Part shown: positions 35,226 to 43,471 of the stretch, piece after piece
How the letters are laid out: each line of letters opens with the position of its first letter
Numbering within the stretch: the first letter of the stretch is position 1
From: Candidatus Coproplasma excrementipullorum
GTDB lineage: Bacteria > Bacillota > Clostridia > Christensenellales > Borkfalkiaceae
Direction: 5' to 3'
DNA: 53,888 nt
Assembly (NCBI GenBank): GCA_018714165.1
Contig: DVNU01000044.1
Location: forward strand, 1 to 53,888
Notes under the pieces: generated by a model
Told to the model about the DNA's origin: nothing
Databases searched by the model: none
The model's input: only the letters and a program-made list of their open reading frames with translations
Program-made: the position numbers and the translations under genes

Positions 35226-38200
35226 ATGATTCAATTTAAATCAATAAAACTCGTCGGCTTCAAGTCATTTGCCGACCCCACCGAAATCAATCTCTCCGAC
35301 GGCGTAACCTGCATAGTCGGGCCCAACGGCTGCGGCAAAAGCAACGTCGTCGACGCCATACGCTGGGTTCTCGGCGAACAGTCGGCCAAGCAGATGCGCG
35401 GCACGCAGATGATGGACGTCATCTTCAACGGCACCGAAAAGCGCAAAAAGATGTCCTTTTGCGAGGTGACGCTGACCTTCGACAACACCAACCGCATCTT
35501 CGATATCGACACCGACGAGGTCGAAATGACCCGCCGCCTCTACCGCGACGGCGAGAGCGAGTACATACTCAACCGCCAGCCCTCGAGAATGAAGGTTTTA
35601 ACCGCCCTTTTGCACGGCGCAGGCGCCGCCAAGGAGGGCTATTCCATAATCGGCCAGGGCCGTATCGCGCAGATAATGAACTCCCGCCCCGAAGAGCGCC
35701 GCTCCATCTTCGAGGAGGCCACCGGCATTATTGTGTTCAAGGACAGAAAGGCCGACGCCGAGCGCAAGCTTGCCGCCGCGCGCGACAATCTGTTTGTGTT
35801 CATACAGAGAATGCAGGAGGTCGAGCGCCAGCTCAACCCCCTTGCCAAGGCCGCAGAAAACGCCCTTAAATACCGCGAGCTGTATTCCAACCTGCGCCAC
35901 CACGAGGTGAATACCTACATATACCGCCACGACACTGCCGAGGGCGAGCGCGGCAAGATAAATTCAAAGATAAAGTCGCTCACCGACGAAATAAACAAAC
36001 TGGCCGAGCAGTCGTCATCCCTTCTGAAGGAGTACGACGAGTGCCGCAGTTTAATCGCCTCTGCCGACGGCAAGCTCAAGGCGCTCAACGACAAGCGCGT
36101 CAGCTACTCCGTGGGCATTGCCGAAACATCGGGCGAAAGCAAGGTGTTCAAGGAAAAGGCCAACGCCGTAAAGCAAAAGCTTCAGCAGGCGCAGGAGGAC
36201 GTCGCCTACTCTACAAAGCGAATCGGCGAGATAGACAGGGAGATAAAGCGCACCGAGGACTACGCCGGCAAGAACAGCGCCCGCCTCGAAAATTTAAACG
36301 CCGCCTGCGAAAAACTGCGCGACGACATAAAGTCCATCTCCGAGGGCATCGCCAGCTACGAATATATGACGGGCGAACACCGCAAAAAGGTTATGGACGC
36401 CTTCAAAGACCTTTCGGACATCAAGGAGAGCATGGGTTCGCTCTCGGCCAAAAAGGAGCTCATCCGCGAGAGAATTGACGAGGTCAACTCCGTAATGGAG
36501 CGCATAAAGGGCGAGCACGCCGCCCTCAAATCGCAGTACGACGAGACCGTCGCCGAACAGGGCAGACTCAACGAACTGCTGGGCAGTGAAAATACCCTCG
36601 TCGCCGACGCCGAAAGCAAGGTCAGGGAGGCGGAGGACAAGCTCCAGCACCTCATCTCCGAGATTTACTCCATACGCGCGGCCATAAACTCGCTGGGCGA
36701 GACGTTAAAGACATACCAGGCCCTGCGCGACCGCTTCGAGGGCTACGTCTACTCCGTCAAGCGCCTGATGAGCGACGCGCGCAACAACCCCTCTTTAAGC
36801 TCCAAGATAATGGGCCTCATTGCAGATGTCGTCTCCACACAGCAGGAGTACGAGGTGGCAATAGAGACGGCCTTCGGCGGCGCTATGCAGAATGTCATCA
36901 CCGCCACGCGCGAGGACGCGCAGAACCTCATTTTATACCTCAAGAACAACCGTGCGGGCCAGGTAACCTTCCTGCCCATAGACGCGCTCCGTCCCCGCTA
37001 CGAAAACGAGCAGATAAAGTCTGCCCGCCGCGAGCCGGGCGCCATAGGCTTTGCAATAGACCTTGTCTCCTACGACAAGAAGTACGAAAACGTTATACAT
37101 AACCTTCTCGGCAACACGCTCATATGCGACGATATCCGCTCTGCAACGGTAATCGCCCGCAAATATCCCCGCGCCTTCAAGATAGTCACGCTCGACGGCG
37201 ACATCATCTCTACCACAGGTTCTATGACGGGCGGCTCGCGCAGGGAAAATTCGGCCAACCTTCTGGCCAACGAGCGCAACCTCAAGGAGATTGAGGAGCA
37301 GATAGAGCAGAAGAAGAGCGCGCTCTCGCGCGCCGAGAGCAGAAAGGACGCCGCCCAGGCCGAAAAGGACAGGGCGGTGGAGGAGCGCGAAGCGCTTCGC
37401 GAGCGGTTGCAGAGCGCCGGCAACGAGCTGGCCGCCTGCACCCAGAAGGGCTCCTCCCTGCTCGTCAACGTCACCGACAAGGAGAGCGAGTACGCGGCAT
37501 ATTCCCAGTCCAAACGCGCCTTGGAGGGCAAGCTGGCCGAACTCGACGACCAGTTCTCGTCGACGTCCGCAGGCGCCAGCTCGCTGTCCGAACAGACGGA
37601 CAAGGATTCGTCTGAGATGGACGATATGTCCGAAAAATACGAAAAACTGCTCGCCGAGCGCAACGAAAAGGTGGAGAAGCTCAACAACTACCAGATAGAG
37701 ATGGCCTCTCTCCAGTCGGCCGTCAAGAGCAGCGGCGACAGCGTCGCCCGCCTTTCCGGTGAGCGCACCGAGCTCATAACCAAGGTCGCTTCGCTCGAAG
37801 CCCTTCTGCCCAAGATGCAGTCTGAATTCGACGACTTCTCGGACAAGGCCGCCCGCGCCGCCCTCTCCAAGGACGACCAGGCCGAACTCGACAGGGTTTT
37901 AAAGAGCATAGAAGAGTTGGAGGAGACCAAGCGCACTCTGAACGAGCGCACCGAGCAGGTCAACACCGCCCGCCTTCAGACGTATGAGGACAGCGAAAAG
38001 TGCAAGGAAAAACTGCACGCCGCCGAGCTTCAGCTGCAAAAAATCGATTCCGACCTAGAAAATCTGCAGGCCAGAATTTCAGAGGAATACCAGCTCGACT
38101 ACGAGGGCTGCCTTCAGTACAAGGAGGAGGGGTACGACATCTCCGTATCGGCCAACGCCATCGCCAACTACAAGCGCCAGCTTACAATGCTCGGCCCCGT

Positions 38201-38825
38201 CAACCACAACGCCGTTGAGGAGTACGAGGAGATCTCCGCGCGCTACAATAAGATGTGCCAGGACAAGGCCGACCTTGAAAAGGGCATCGAGGATCTCACC
38301 GTCGCCCTCAACGAAATCCGCGACGAGATGCTCAAAATCTTCAACCAGGGCTTTGAGACGATAAACGAAAACTTCAAACGCACCTTCAAGGAACTGTTCG
38401 GCGGCGGCCGTGCCGAGCTCCAGCTCGACTACACCGACTGCGACGATCCTCTGAATGCGGGCGTAGAGATAATCGCCTCGCCCCCCGGCAAAAAACTTTC
38501 AAAGATATCCCTTCTTTCGGGCGGCGAACAGGCCTTAACGGCCATTGCAATCCTCTTTGCAATCATCGCGATGAGACCCATGCCCTTCTGCGTGCTCGAC
38601 GAAATCGAGGCCGCGTTGGACGAAGCCAACGTAGGCCGCTACGCGCGCTATTTAAAGCGCTTTGCCGAAAAGACTCAGTTCATAGTCATCACCCACCGCA
38701 AGCCCACAATGGAAAATGCCGACGTTCTCTTCGGCGTAACCATGGAGGAGAAGGGCGTTTCAAAGATAGTCTCCGTCAAGATCTCCGAAGTCGAGTCGAG
38801 ACTTGGCGGCGACACGGTGGCATAA
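35226..38825 (+). CDS. smc: Chromosome segregation protein SMC
   Basis: The 1199-residue protein is a complete SMC ATPase, the motor of the SMC-ScpAB condensin that organises the newly replicated origin region. Head: KLVGFKSFADPTEI, Walker A VGPNGCGKSNVVDAIRWVLG near 32. Two long coiled-coil arms (about 170-500 and 670-1030) flank a hinge (about 510-670; SSKIMGLIADVVS, TLDGDIISTTGSMTGGSRR). The C-terminal head has signature LSKISLLSGGEQALTAIAIL and Walker B PFCVLDEIEAALDEANV near 1120. The ATG at 35226 has GAGG 6 bases upstream, after a repeat element. ftsY follows, the common smc-ftsY order. Confidence 0.97.
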   Translation: MIQFKSIKLVGFKSFADPTEINLSDGVTCIVGPNGCGKSNVVDAIRWVLGEQSAKQMRGTQMMDVIFNGTEKRKKMSFCEVTLTFDNTNRIFDIDTDEVEMTRRLYRDGESEYILNRQPSRMKVLTALLHGAGAAKEGYSIIGQGRIAQIMNSRPEERRSIFEEATGIIVFKDRKADAERKLAAARDNLFVFIQRMQEVERQLNPLAKAAENALKYRELYSNLRHHEVNTYIYRHDTAEGERGKINSKIKSLTDEINKLAEQSSSLLKEYDECRSLIASADGKLKALNDKRVSYSVGIAETSGESKVFKEKANAVKQKLQQAQEDVAYSTKRIGEIDREIKRTEDYAGKNSARLENLNAACEKLRDDIKSISEGIASYEYMTGEHRKKVMDAFKDLSDIKESMGSLSAKKELIRERIDEVNSVMERIKGEHAALKSQYDETVAEQGRLNELLGSENTLVADAESKVREAEDKLQHLISEIYSIRAAINSLGETLKTYQALRDRFEGYVYSVKRLMSDARNNPSLSSKIMGLIADVVSTQQEYEVAIETAFGGAMQNVITATREDAQNLILYLKNNRAGQVTFLPIDALRPRYENEQIKSARREPGAIGFAIDLVSYDKKYENVIHNLLGNTLICDDIRSATVIARKYPRAFKIVTLDGDIISTTGSMTGGSRRENSANLLANERNLKEIEEQIEQKKSALSRAESRKDAAQAEKDRAVEEREALRERLQSAGNELAACTQKGSSLLVNVTDKESEYAAYSQSKRALEGKLAELDDQFSSTSAGASSLSEQTDKDSSEMDDMSEKYEKLLAERNEKVEKLNNYQIEMASLQSAVKSSGDSVARLSGERTELITKVASLEALLPKMQSEFDDFSDKAARAALSKDDQAELDRVLKSIEELEETKRTLNERTEQVNTARLQTYEDSEKCKEKLHAAELQLQKIDSDLENLQARISEEYQLDYEGCLQYKEEGYDISVSANAIANYKRQLTMLGPVNHNAVEEYEEISARYNKMCQDKADLEKGIEDLTVALNEIRDEMLKIFNQGFETINENFKRTFKELFGGGRAELQLDYTDCDDPLNAGVEIIASPPGKKLSKISLLSGGEQALTAIAILFAIIAMRPMPFCVLDEIEAALDEANVGRYARYLKRFAEKTQFIVITHRKPTMENADVLFGVTMEEKGVSKIVSVKISEVESRLGGDTVA

Positions 38826-38878
38826 TAGTCGCCCGTTTAGCGGTAATTAGTGCCGCCATGAATTCTCGCGGGCGTTCT

Positions 38879-38985
38879 CGGCGGCAGTAAGGAGAGCAGC
38901 CGCCTCGGTCACCGTTCGGGCGACCTGATGCCCTCACTCACCTCGCAAGGCAAAACAGCATACTATGCTGCTTTGAGAATACCTT
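38879..38985. repeat. Second mosaic repeat family, partial inverted copy after smc
   Basis: 38879-38906 is the inverted match of 6483-6510 (2 differences in 28). 38937-38970 is the inverted match of 16544-16577 (2 differences in 34). It includes hairpin aaacagca/tgctgcttt, whose loop differs from the 16.5-kb copy while the stem is kept. Confidence 0.7.
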
Positions 38986-39103
38986 AATGAAAACGCAGTT
39001 TGCAATTCATGCCGCCTTTGATTAACTCAATCAAAGTGAGGGGTTGAGGCGGCAATTCATGAAAGCATAGCTTTCAATTTATGCGCGCTTGCGCGCAATT
39101 CAT
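38986..39103. repeat. Palindrome-array element without core, upstream of ftsY
   Basis: Cassette aaacgcagttt (as in the copies at 35165 and 49613), the gccgcc...ggcggc module (about 39009-39053), gaaagcatagctttc and gcgcgcttgcgcgc, separated by AATTCAT or AATTTAT. The central inverted repeat is missing. The ftsY ribosome site begins 7 bases later. Confidence 0.8.
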
Positions 39104-39122
39104 TAAAACAGAGGAGTTTACT

Positions 39123-40019
39123 TTGGGTATATTCAGTAAAATTGCAGGCGCGCTCAAAAAGACGCGCGAGGCTTTAGGCGGCGCTCTGGGCGCCCTGTTT
39201 GCAAAAAATAAAATAGGCGACGAGTTCTATGAGGAGCTGGAGGAAATTTTAATCTCCTCCGACATCTCTTTGAACACCGCCGAAGAGGTCGTTGACGAAA
39301 TCCGCGCCGAGGTCAAAAACGAAAAGCTCAAGGACAAGGACTACATAGTCGACCTTTTAAAGGACATTCTGGAGGAAAAGCTGACCGAGGCCGAGGTGCC
39401 AGAGCTCAAGTATCCCGCAGTCATTATGCTTGTGGGCGTAAACGGTGTGGGCAAGACTACTACCGTCGGCAAGCTGGCAAATTATTTTCTCCGTCAGCAC
39501 AAGTCGGTCACCGTCGCCGCGGCGGATACCTTCCGCGCGGCCGCAAGCGACCAGCTGTCCATCTGGGCGGAGCGCGCCAAGGTGCGCATAGTCAAACATG
39601 AGGAGGGAAGCGACCCCTCCGCAGTCGTGTTCGACGCGCTGTCCTCGGCCAGGGCCAGGGGCACTGACGTCGTGATAATCGACACCGCAGGCCGCCTGCA
39701 CGTCAAGGCCAACCTGATGGAAGAGCTCAAAAAGATGGACAGGGTGGTAAAGCGCGAGTGGCCGCAGGCCAACTTTTATAAGCTTCTGGTGCTCGACGCC
39801 ACCACGGGTCACAACGCCGTCAACCAGGCGCGCGTGTTCGACGAGGCTGTAGAGCTCGACGGAATAGTGCTGACCAAGCTCGACGGCACTGCAAAGGGCG
39901 GCTTTGTCATCTCGCTGTGCTCCGAGCTGGGCATACCCGTAATGTTCGCGGGCGTGGGCGAAAAGCTTGAGGATATCGAACTCTTCGACCCTGAGGACTT
40001 CATAAACAATATTTTCTGA
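39123..40019 (+). CDS. ftsY: Signal recognition particle receptor FtsY
   Basis: The 298-residue NG-domain GTPase docks SRP-ribosome complexes at the membrane. N domain: GIFSKIAGALKKTREALGG, EELEEILISSDISLNTAEE. G domain: G1 VGVNGVGKTTTVGKLANY near 105, DTFRAAASDQLSIWAER, G3 VVIIDTAGRLHVKANLMEEL, G4 VLTKLDGTAKGG, and the closing GVGEKLEDIELFDPEDFINNIF region. There is no acidic A domain, as in many Firmicutes. I chose the TTG at 39123 because GAGGAG lies 6 bases upstream and translation then begins with the family-typical MGIFSK. An in-frame ATG at 39081 lies inside a repeat hairpin. Confidence 0.95.
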   Translation: MGIFSKIAGALKKTREALGGALGALFAKNKIGDEFYEELEEILISSDISLNTAEEVVDEIRAEVKNEKLKDKDYIVDLLKDILEEKLTEAEVPELKYPAVIMLVGVNGVGKTTTVGKLANYFLRQHKSVTVAAADTFRAAASDQLSIWAERAKVRIVKHEEGSDPSAVVFDALSSARARGTDVVIIDTAGRLHVKANLMEELKKMDRVVKREWPQANFYKLLVLDATTGHNAVNQARVFDEAVELDGIVLTKLDGTAKGGFVISLCSELGIPVMFAGVGEKLEDIELFDPEDFINNIF

Positions 40020-40048
40020 TTGCTATTCGACCCCCAGGACAATCTGTT

Positions 40049-40950
40049 ATGGGCATATTTTAAAACTATTCGACGCAAAAAAGAACGCGTCCAAAGGGCT
40101 TACAGACGCGGCCTATGAAGGTTATGCGCGCGCCTTTGACGGCGCCGTTCTCAACAGCATACATATTCAAAAAACTGCGGCCGCCGCACCCATATCTGTC
40201 GGTCACAGCAAAATGGGCGGTATGCCCGACCTGCCTGAGGGCTTCAGCTGGCCGTACTTTACGGGCACCGATTTCGACGGTGTAACGGCCTCCCGCCCGC
40301 TCGCCTTTCTGGCGCAGTTCAACCTTGGCGAGGTGGCGCCGCACGACAGGGACGGCCGCCTGCCAGGGAGCGGGATGCTCTATTTTTTCTATGAGGCCCA
40401 CACAATGCTCTGGGGCTTTGACCCTGCCGACAGGGGCTGTGCCAGGGTGTTCTATGTCAAAGAAAACGCCAAGCTCACCCGAAAAAACTTTCCGGATGAC
40501 CTTGAAGAGCAGTACATACTGCCTGAAATGGCTTTAAACTTTTCAACGTTAAATGAACTGCCCGACATAGCCGAACAGCGCTTCGGCATTGTTGACTTTG
40601 ATGAATATCAGCAGGCCTGCACGCGCTACGGCTGCCCGATGAACGAAAGCTGTTCCACAAAGCTGTTGGGCTATGCCGATCTCATTCAGGGCGACATTAC
40701 ATACGAGTGCGAGGCCGTCTCGCGCGGCGTATACTGCGGCGGTTCAGACGACGGGCTTTCGGATGATGAGCGCGCCGACATACAGGCGCACGCCGCCGAC
40801 TGGGTGCTTCTGGCGCAGTTTGACGGCATACACTCAGGCGGATACGAGCTCGATTGGGGAGATGATGGCTGTCTGTATTTCTATATAAAAAAGGAGGACG
40901 CGCGCGCACGCGACTTTTCCAAATGCTGGTGCGTGTTGCAGTGCATGTGA
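40049..40950 (+). CDS. DUF1963/YwqG-like protein with apparent N-terminal frameshift
   Basis: The long frame encodes a YwqG-like protein: VGHSKMGGMPDLPEGFSWP, PLAFLAQFNLGEVAPHDR, GSGMLYFFYEAHTM, KLLGYADLIQGDITYECE and DWVLLAQFDGI, ending YFYIKKEDARARDFSKCWCVLQCM. Function is unknown. Family-like sequence (KLFDAKKNASKGLTDAAYEG) continues upstream of the first in-frame ATG (40213) to about 40057, where no start exists in frame. An ATG at 40049 with AGGA nine bases upstream reads MGIF, then stops. One extra T in the tttt run at about 40058-40061 would give MGIFLKLFDAKKN and join the frames. So a one-base deletion, real or a sequencing error, is likely. It overlaps nothing and is 5 bases from the next gene. 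Confidence 0.7.
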
Positions 40951-40955
40951 TTTCT

Positions 40956-41507
40956 ATGACAGAACGCGAAAAGATGCTCGCAGGCCAGCTGTATATGGCC
41001 AGCGACCCCGAACTTTCTGCAATGCACAACCGCGCCATAGAGTTGTGCAGTAAACTCAATTACGAAAAGCTTACCCCCGAAGAGCGCGATCAGACCATAA
41101 GACAGCTCCTCGGCAAGTGCGGCGACATAGTTGTTTTGGGCAGGGGGTTCTGGTGCGATTATGGAACCAATATCGAGGTCGGCGAAAATTTTTACGTCAA
41201 TTATGATGTCGTCATCCTCGACGTGTGCAAGGTCAAGATTGGAAAAAACTGTCTCATCGCGCCCCAGGCGGGCATATATACCGCCTGCCACCCGCTCGAA
41301 GAGGACGTGCGCATCTCCGGCCTTGAGCTCGGCAAGCCCATCACCATTGGCGACAACTGCTGGATAGGCGGCCACGCCGTAATCAATCCCGGCGTTACTC
41401 TCGGCGACAACGTCGTCGTGGGCAGCGGCTCGGTGGTTACAAAGTCCTTCCCTTCAAACGTAGTAATCGCGGGCAATCCCGCGCGCATTATAAAGTATTT
41501 AAAATAA
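40956..41507 (+). CDS. Maltose/galactoside O-acetyltransferase-like hexapeptide protein
   Basis: The 183-residue protein has the Maa/LacA build. An N-terminal helical segment (MTEREKMLAGQLYMASDPEL) precedes a left-handed beta-helix with hexapeptide repeats (IEVGENFYVNYDVVILDVCKVKIGKNCLIAPQ, then PITIGDNCWIGGHAVINPGV and TLGDNVVVGSGSVVTKSFP). The catalytic His is in YTACHPLEE near 113. It should use acetyl-CoA to acetylate a sugar hydroxyl; the physiological sugar is unknown. The ATG 40956 starts 5 bases after the YwqG-like stop; the ribosome site is weak, suggesting coupling. An earlier in-frame ATG at 40923 overlaps that gene. Confidence 0.9.
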   Translation: MTEREKMLAGQLYMASDPELSAMHNRAIELCSKLNYEKLTPEERDQTIRQLLGKCGDIVVLGRGFWCDYGTNIEVGENFYVNYDVVILDVCKVKIGKNCLIAPQAGIYTACHPLEEDVRISGLELGKPITIGDNCWIGGHAVINPGVTLGDNVVVGSGSVVTKSFPSNVVIAGNPARIIKYLK

Positions 41508-41526
41508 ATTTATGAGAGGTTAAAAG

Positions 41527-41934
41527 ATGAAAATAGCGGTAACTTATGACGGCGGCCAGATCTTTCAGCACTTCGGCCACACAGAACAGTTCAAAATTTA
41601 CGATGTTGCGGAGGGCGCAATAGTTTGCTCCTCCGTCGTTGACACAAAAGGCAGCGGCCACGGCGCGCTTGCCGGATTTTTAAAGGATAGCGGCGTAGAC
41701 GTGCTCATCTGCGGCGGCATAGGCGGCGGTGCCCAGGCCGCGCTGGCCCAGGCGGGCATAAAGTTGTTAGGCGGAGTTTCAGGCGATGCCGACAGTGCGG
41801 TGCGCGATTACCTCTCTGGCAAGCTTGAGTACAATCCCGACGTTCAGTGCAACCACCACGGCCACGGCGAGCGCTCCTGCGGTCATCACGACGGTGAGGA
41901 ACACTCCTGCGGCGGACATAACTGCGGAAATTAA
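41527..41934 (+). CDS. NifX/NifB-like dinitrogenase cofactor-family protein with metal-binding tail
   Basis: The 135-residue protein has the small dinitrogenase iron-molybdenum cofactor biosynthesis fold: IAVTYDGGQIFQHFGHTEQF, then GHGALAGFLKDSGVDVLICG, GGGAQAALAQAGIKLLGG. The last about 28 residues are a His/Cys tail (CNHHGHGERSCGHHD then SCGGHNC) likely to bind metal. No nitrogenase genes are nearby; stand-alone members occur widely in anaerobes and their job is not settled. RBS GAGAGG is 8 bases upstream. A strong hairpin follows. Confidence 0.88.
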   Translation: MKIAVTYDGGQIFQHFGHTEQFKIYDVAEGAIVCSSVVDTKGSGHGALAGFLKDSGVDVLICGGIGGGAQAALAQAGIKLLGGVSGDADSAVRDYLSGKLEYNPDVQCNHHGHGERSCGHHDGEEHSCGGHNCGN

Positions 41935-41955
41935 AAATAAATCATTAATTAACCT

Positions 41956-41980
41956 GGCCCCGCGGCGTTGCCGCGGGGCC
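41956..41980 (+). terminator. Hairpin terminator after the NifX-like gene
   Basis: A 10-bp stem, ggccccgcgg/ccgcggggcc, with loop cgttg. The T-run after it is poor. Confidence 0.6.
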
Positions 41981-42016
41981 CTGTCAATTCGGATTTGGAA
42001 AATAAAAATTATGTAA

Positions 42017-42049
42017 GGCGGCGGAAAAATTTGCAATTTTTCCGCCGCC
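42017..42049. terminator. Convergent terminator hairpin
   Basis: A 14-bp stem, ggcggcggaaaaat and complement, with a five-base loop. The stem's A/T part sits at the loop side. It separates the + NifX-like gene from the - microprotein/rubrerythrin operon. Confidence 0.6.
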
Positions 42050-42122
42050 CGCGACCCGCCGCGCCGTAAGGCACAGCCGCATTCCTTACAACAATGTGTA
42101 AAGCACATATTTTGGTAAGGAA

Positions 42123-42309
42123 TTAAAGGTCGTCGGCGTCCTGCACGGGTCTGTCGTAAGGATCTTCACATACGCCCGTGTAACTGCCCAGCGGGTCGAA
42201 ACACTTCGAACTTATCTTACTTGCAGTCCTTGGTGCTTTTGGAAGAGCTGCAGCCGCTCGTCTTCTTTGCGCTGCAGTTCTTGGTTTTGGAATTGTCAGA
42301 CTTTTTCAT
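42123..42309 (-). CDS. Cys-rich microprotein with DPLGSYTG...QDADDL end, split by a frameshift
   Basis: ATG 42309 overlaps the rubrerythrin TGA (ATGA) and has AAGGAG 5 bases upstream. The frame encodes 30 residues, MKKSDNSKTKNCSAKKTSG then CSSSKSTKDCK, and stops at TAA 42217-42219. The +1 frame, with no start of its own, continues ISSKCFDPLGSYTGVC and ends PYDRPVQDADDL at 42123. Removing one T in aagTaagataag would join them into a single protein of about 61 residues. I recall small clostridial proteins ending in DPxGSYTG...PxQDADDL, so the two parts probably belong to one gene. Either it is a frameshift mutation or error, or a +1 shift occurs at AAG-TAA. Five Cys and the link to rubrerythrin suggest a metal or redox role; this is inference. 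Confidence 0.65.
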
Positions 42310-42905
42310 AACTTCTCCTTCTCGTAGGGAATATGCAGGTAAACCTCGCCCTGGCTTGCCTTGCACAGGGGGCAGATGTCCCAGGCCCGGGTGGCTGTCT
42401 GCATATAGCCGCAGTCGGCGCAGACGTATAATATGGGGCTCTCGTTCTTGTAAAGCGTGCCCGTTTCAAAGGCGTTTGCAAGGTAGGTAAATACCTGTTC
42501 ATGCCTCTTTTCAACGTTGGCTACAAGGTTAAAAAGCGCCGCTACGTCGTCAAAGCCTTCCTCTTTGGCCTCTTTGGCGAAGGTAGAATAAATTCTTTCG
42601 TGCTCCTCGCGTTCATCTTTTGCGGCAAATTTCAATGCCTGACCGATGTCTCCCATATGAAAGGGATAGCCGGCGTCGATGTCGATGTTTTCGATGCAGT
42701 CGCCGCCGCGCTTTGTAAGTTCTTCAAAAAATCTTCTCGCGTGCACCGTTTCGTTTTTGGCAATCGTCTTTATAACGTTAGCCAGTTCTTCGTAACCCTG
42801 CTTCAAAGCCGCCCTGGCAATCAGCTGATAGCGCATTCCCGCCTGACTTTCGCCCGCAAATCCCCTTGCAAGATTCAAATAAGTTTTGGTCTGGTCAAAT
42901 TGCAT
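42306..42905 (-). CDS. Rubrerythrin
   Basis: The 199-residue protein has a ferritin-like diiron domain (1-145) and a C-terminal rubredoxin-like domain. Diiron ligands lie in ARGFAGESQAGMRYQ, AKNETVHARRFFEEL, DEREEHERIYSTFA and VANVEKRHEQVF. The rubredoxin iron site is VCADCGYMQTA...DICPLCKAS. Such proteins reduce peroxide in anaerobes. I place the start at ATG 42905 because GGAGG (42912-42916) is then 6 bases away; the ATG at 42911 abuts it. The stop overlaps the start of the Cys-rich microprotein. Confidence 0.95.
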   Translation of the reverse strand: MQFDQTKTYLNLARGFAGESQAGMRYQLIARAALKQGYEELANVIKTIAKNETVHARRFFEELTKRGGDCIENIDIDAGYPFHMGDIGQALKFAAKDEREEHERIYSTFAKEAKEEGFDDVAALFNLVANVEKRHEQVFTYLANAFETGTLYKNESPILYVCADCGYMQTATRAWDICPLCKASQGEVYLHIPYEKEKL

Positions 42906-42983
42906 ATTCATCCTCCGTAGTAATTATGGTGGCGCATTTTCAAAAAAATTATGCCTTATGCACGAGGAAATGTTTACCTTTAC

Positions 42984-43011
42984 TTGACAAATTGCGCATT
43001 TATGCTATAAT
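42984..43011 (+). promoter_or_regulatory. Promoter of the AbrB-like gene
   Basis: TTGACA (42984-42989), 16 bp, extended -10 TGCTATAAT (to 43011). This is the closest match to consensus in the window. Confidence 0.8.
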
Positions 43012-43064
43012 GTAAGAAAAGTAAGGAAAGCATTGCTTGCTTCTTTTATTACGGAGGAAAAAAT

Positions 43065-43427
43065 ATGGAGATAGCAAAACTGACTTCCAAGGGTCAGATA
43101 ACCATTCCCAAGGCCGTCCGCGAAGAGCTTGGCGTTGTCACGGGTGACAAATTGATTTTTATAAAGTGCGATTCAGGCTACCTTGTCTGCAACGGCGATA
43201 ATTTCAATGCCACCGTCGATGAGACGACTGCCGAGGTAAGCATTCCCGCGTTCGTGCGCGAAACCCATCCTGCGCCTTCGCCCGCGCCCCGTGCAGAAAA
43301 ACGCACGCCCGACTATTACTATGATGAAGAGGACGAATGGGACGAGAAGCCTAAAAAGGACAAGGCTAAGGACAAGGCTAAGGACAAAGACAAGGATAAA
43401 AAGAAAAAGAAGAAAAAGAAGAAGTAA
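43065..43427 (+). CDS. AbrB/SpoVT-domain protein with acidic-then-lysine tail
   Basis: The 120-residue protein has an N-terminal swapped-hairpin AbrB domain (MEIAKLTSKGQITIPKAVRE, ELGVVTGDKLIFIK; residues 1-45), which in dimers binds DNA and is found in transition-state regulators and antitoxins. A middle region (60-80) is Pro/Ala-rich. Then come an acidic patch (DYYYDEEDEWDE) and a pure lysine/aspartate tail, with KDKA units ending in nine Lys. The tail is built from repeated aaggacaaggct units in the DNA, so it probably grew by slippage. No toxin gene is adjacent. RBS GGAGG precedes the ATG. Confidence 0.85.
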   Translation: MEIAKLTSKGQITIPKAVREELGVVTGDKLIFIKCDSGYLVCNGDNFNATVDETTAEVSIPAFVRETHPAPSPAPRAEKRTPDYYYDEEDEWDEKPKKDKAKDKAKDKDKDKKKKKKKKK

Positions 43428-43436
43428 ATTAAAAAA

Positions 43437-43466
43437 AGCGCGCGGCCATCGCAATGGCCGCGCGCT
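43437..43466. terminator. Bidirectional terminator between AbrB-like and kinase-like genes
   Basis: A 13-bp stem, agcgcgcggccat/atggccgcgcgct, with a four-base loop. An A7 run lies on the left and ttaagttta on the right, so it can end both converging transcripts. Confidence 0.8.
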
Positions 43467-43471
43467 TAAGT

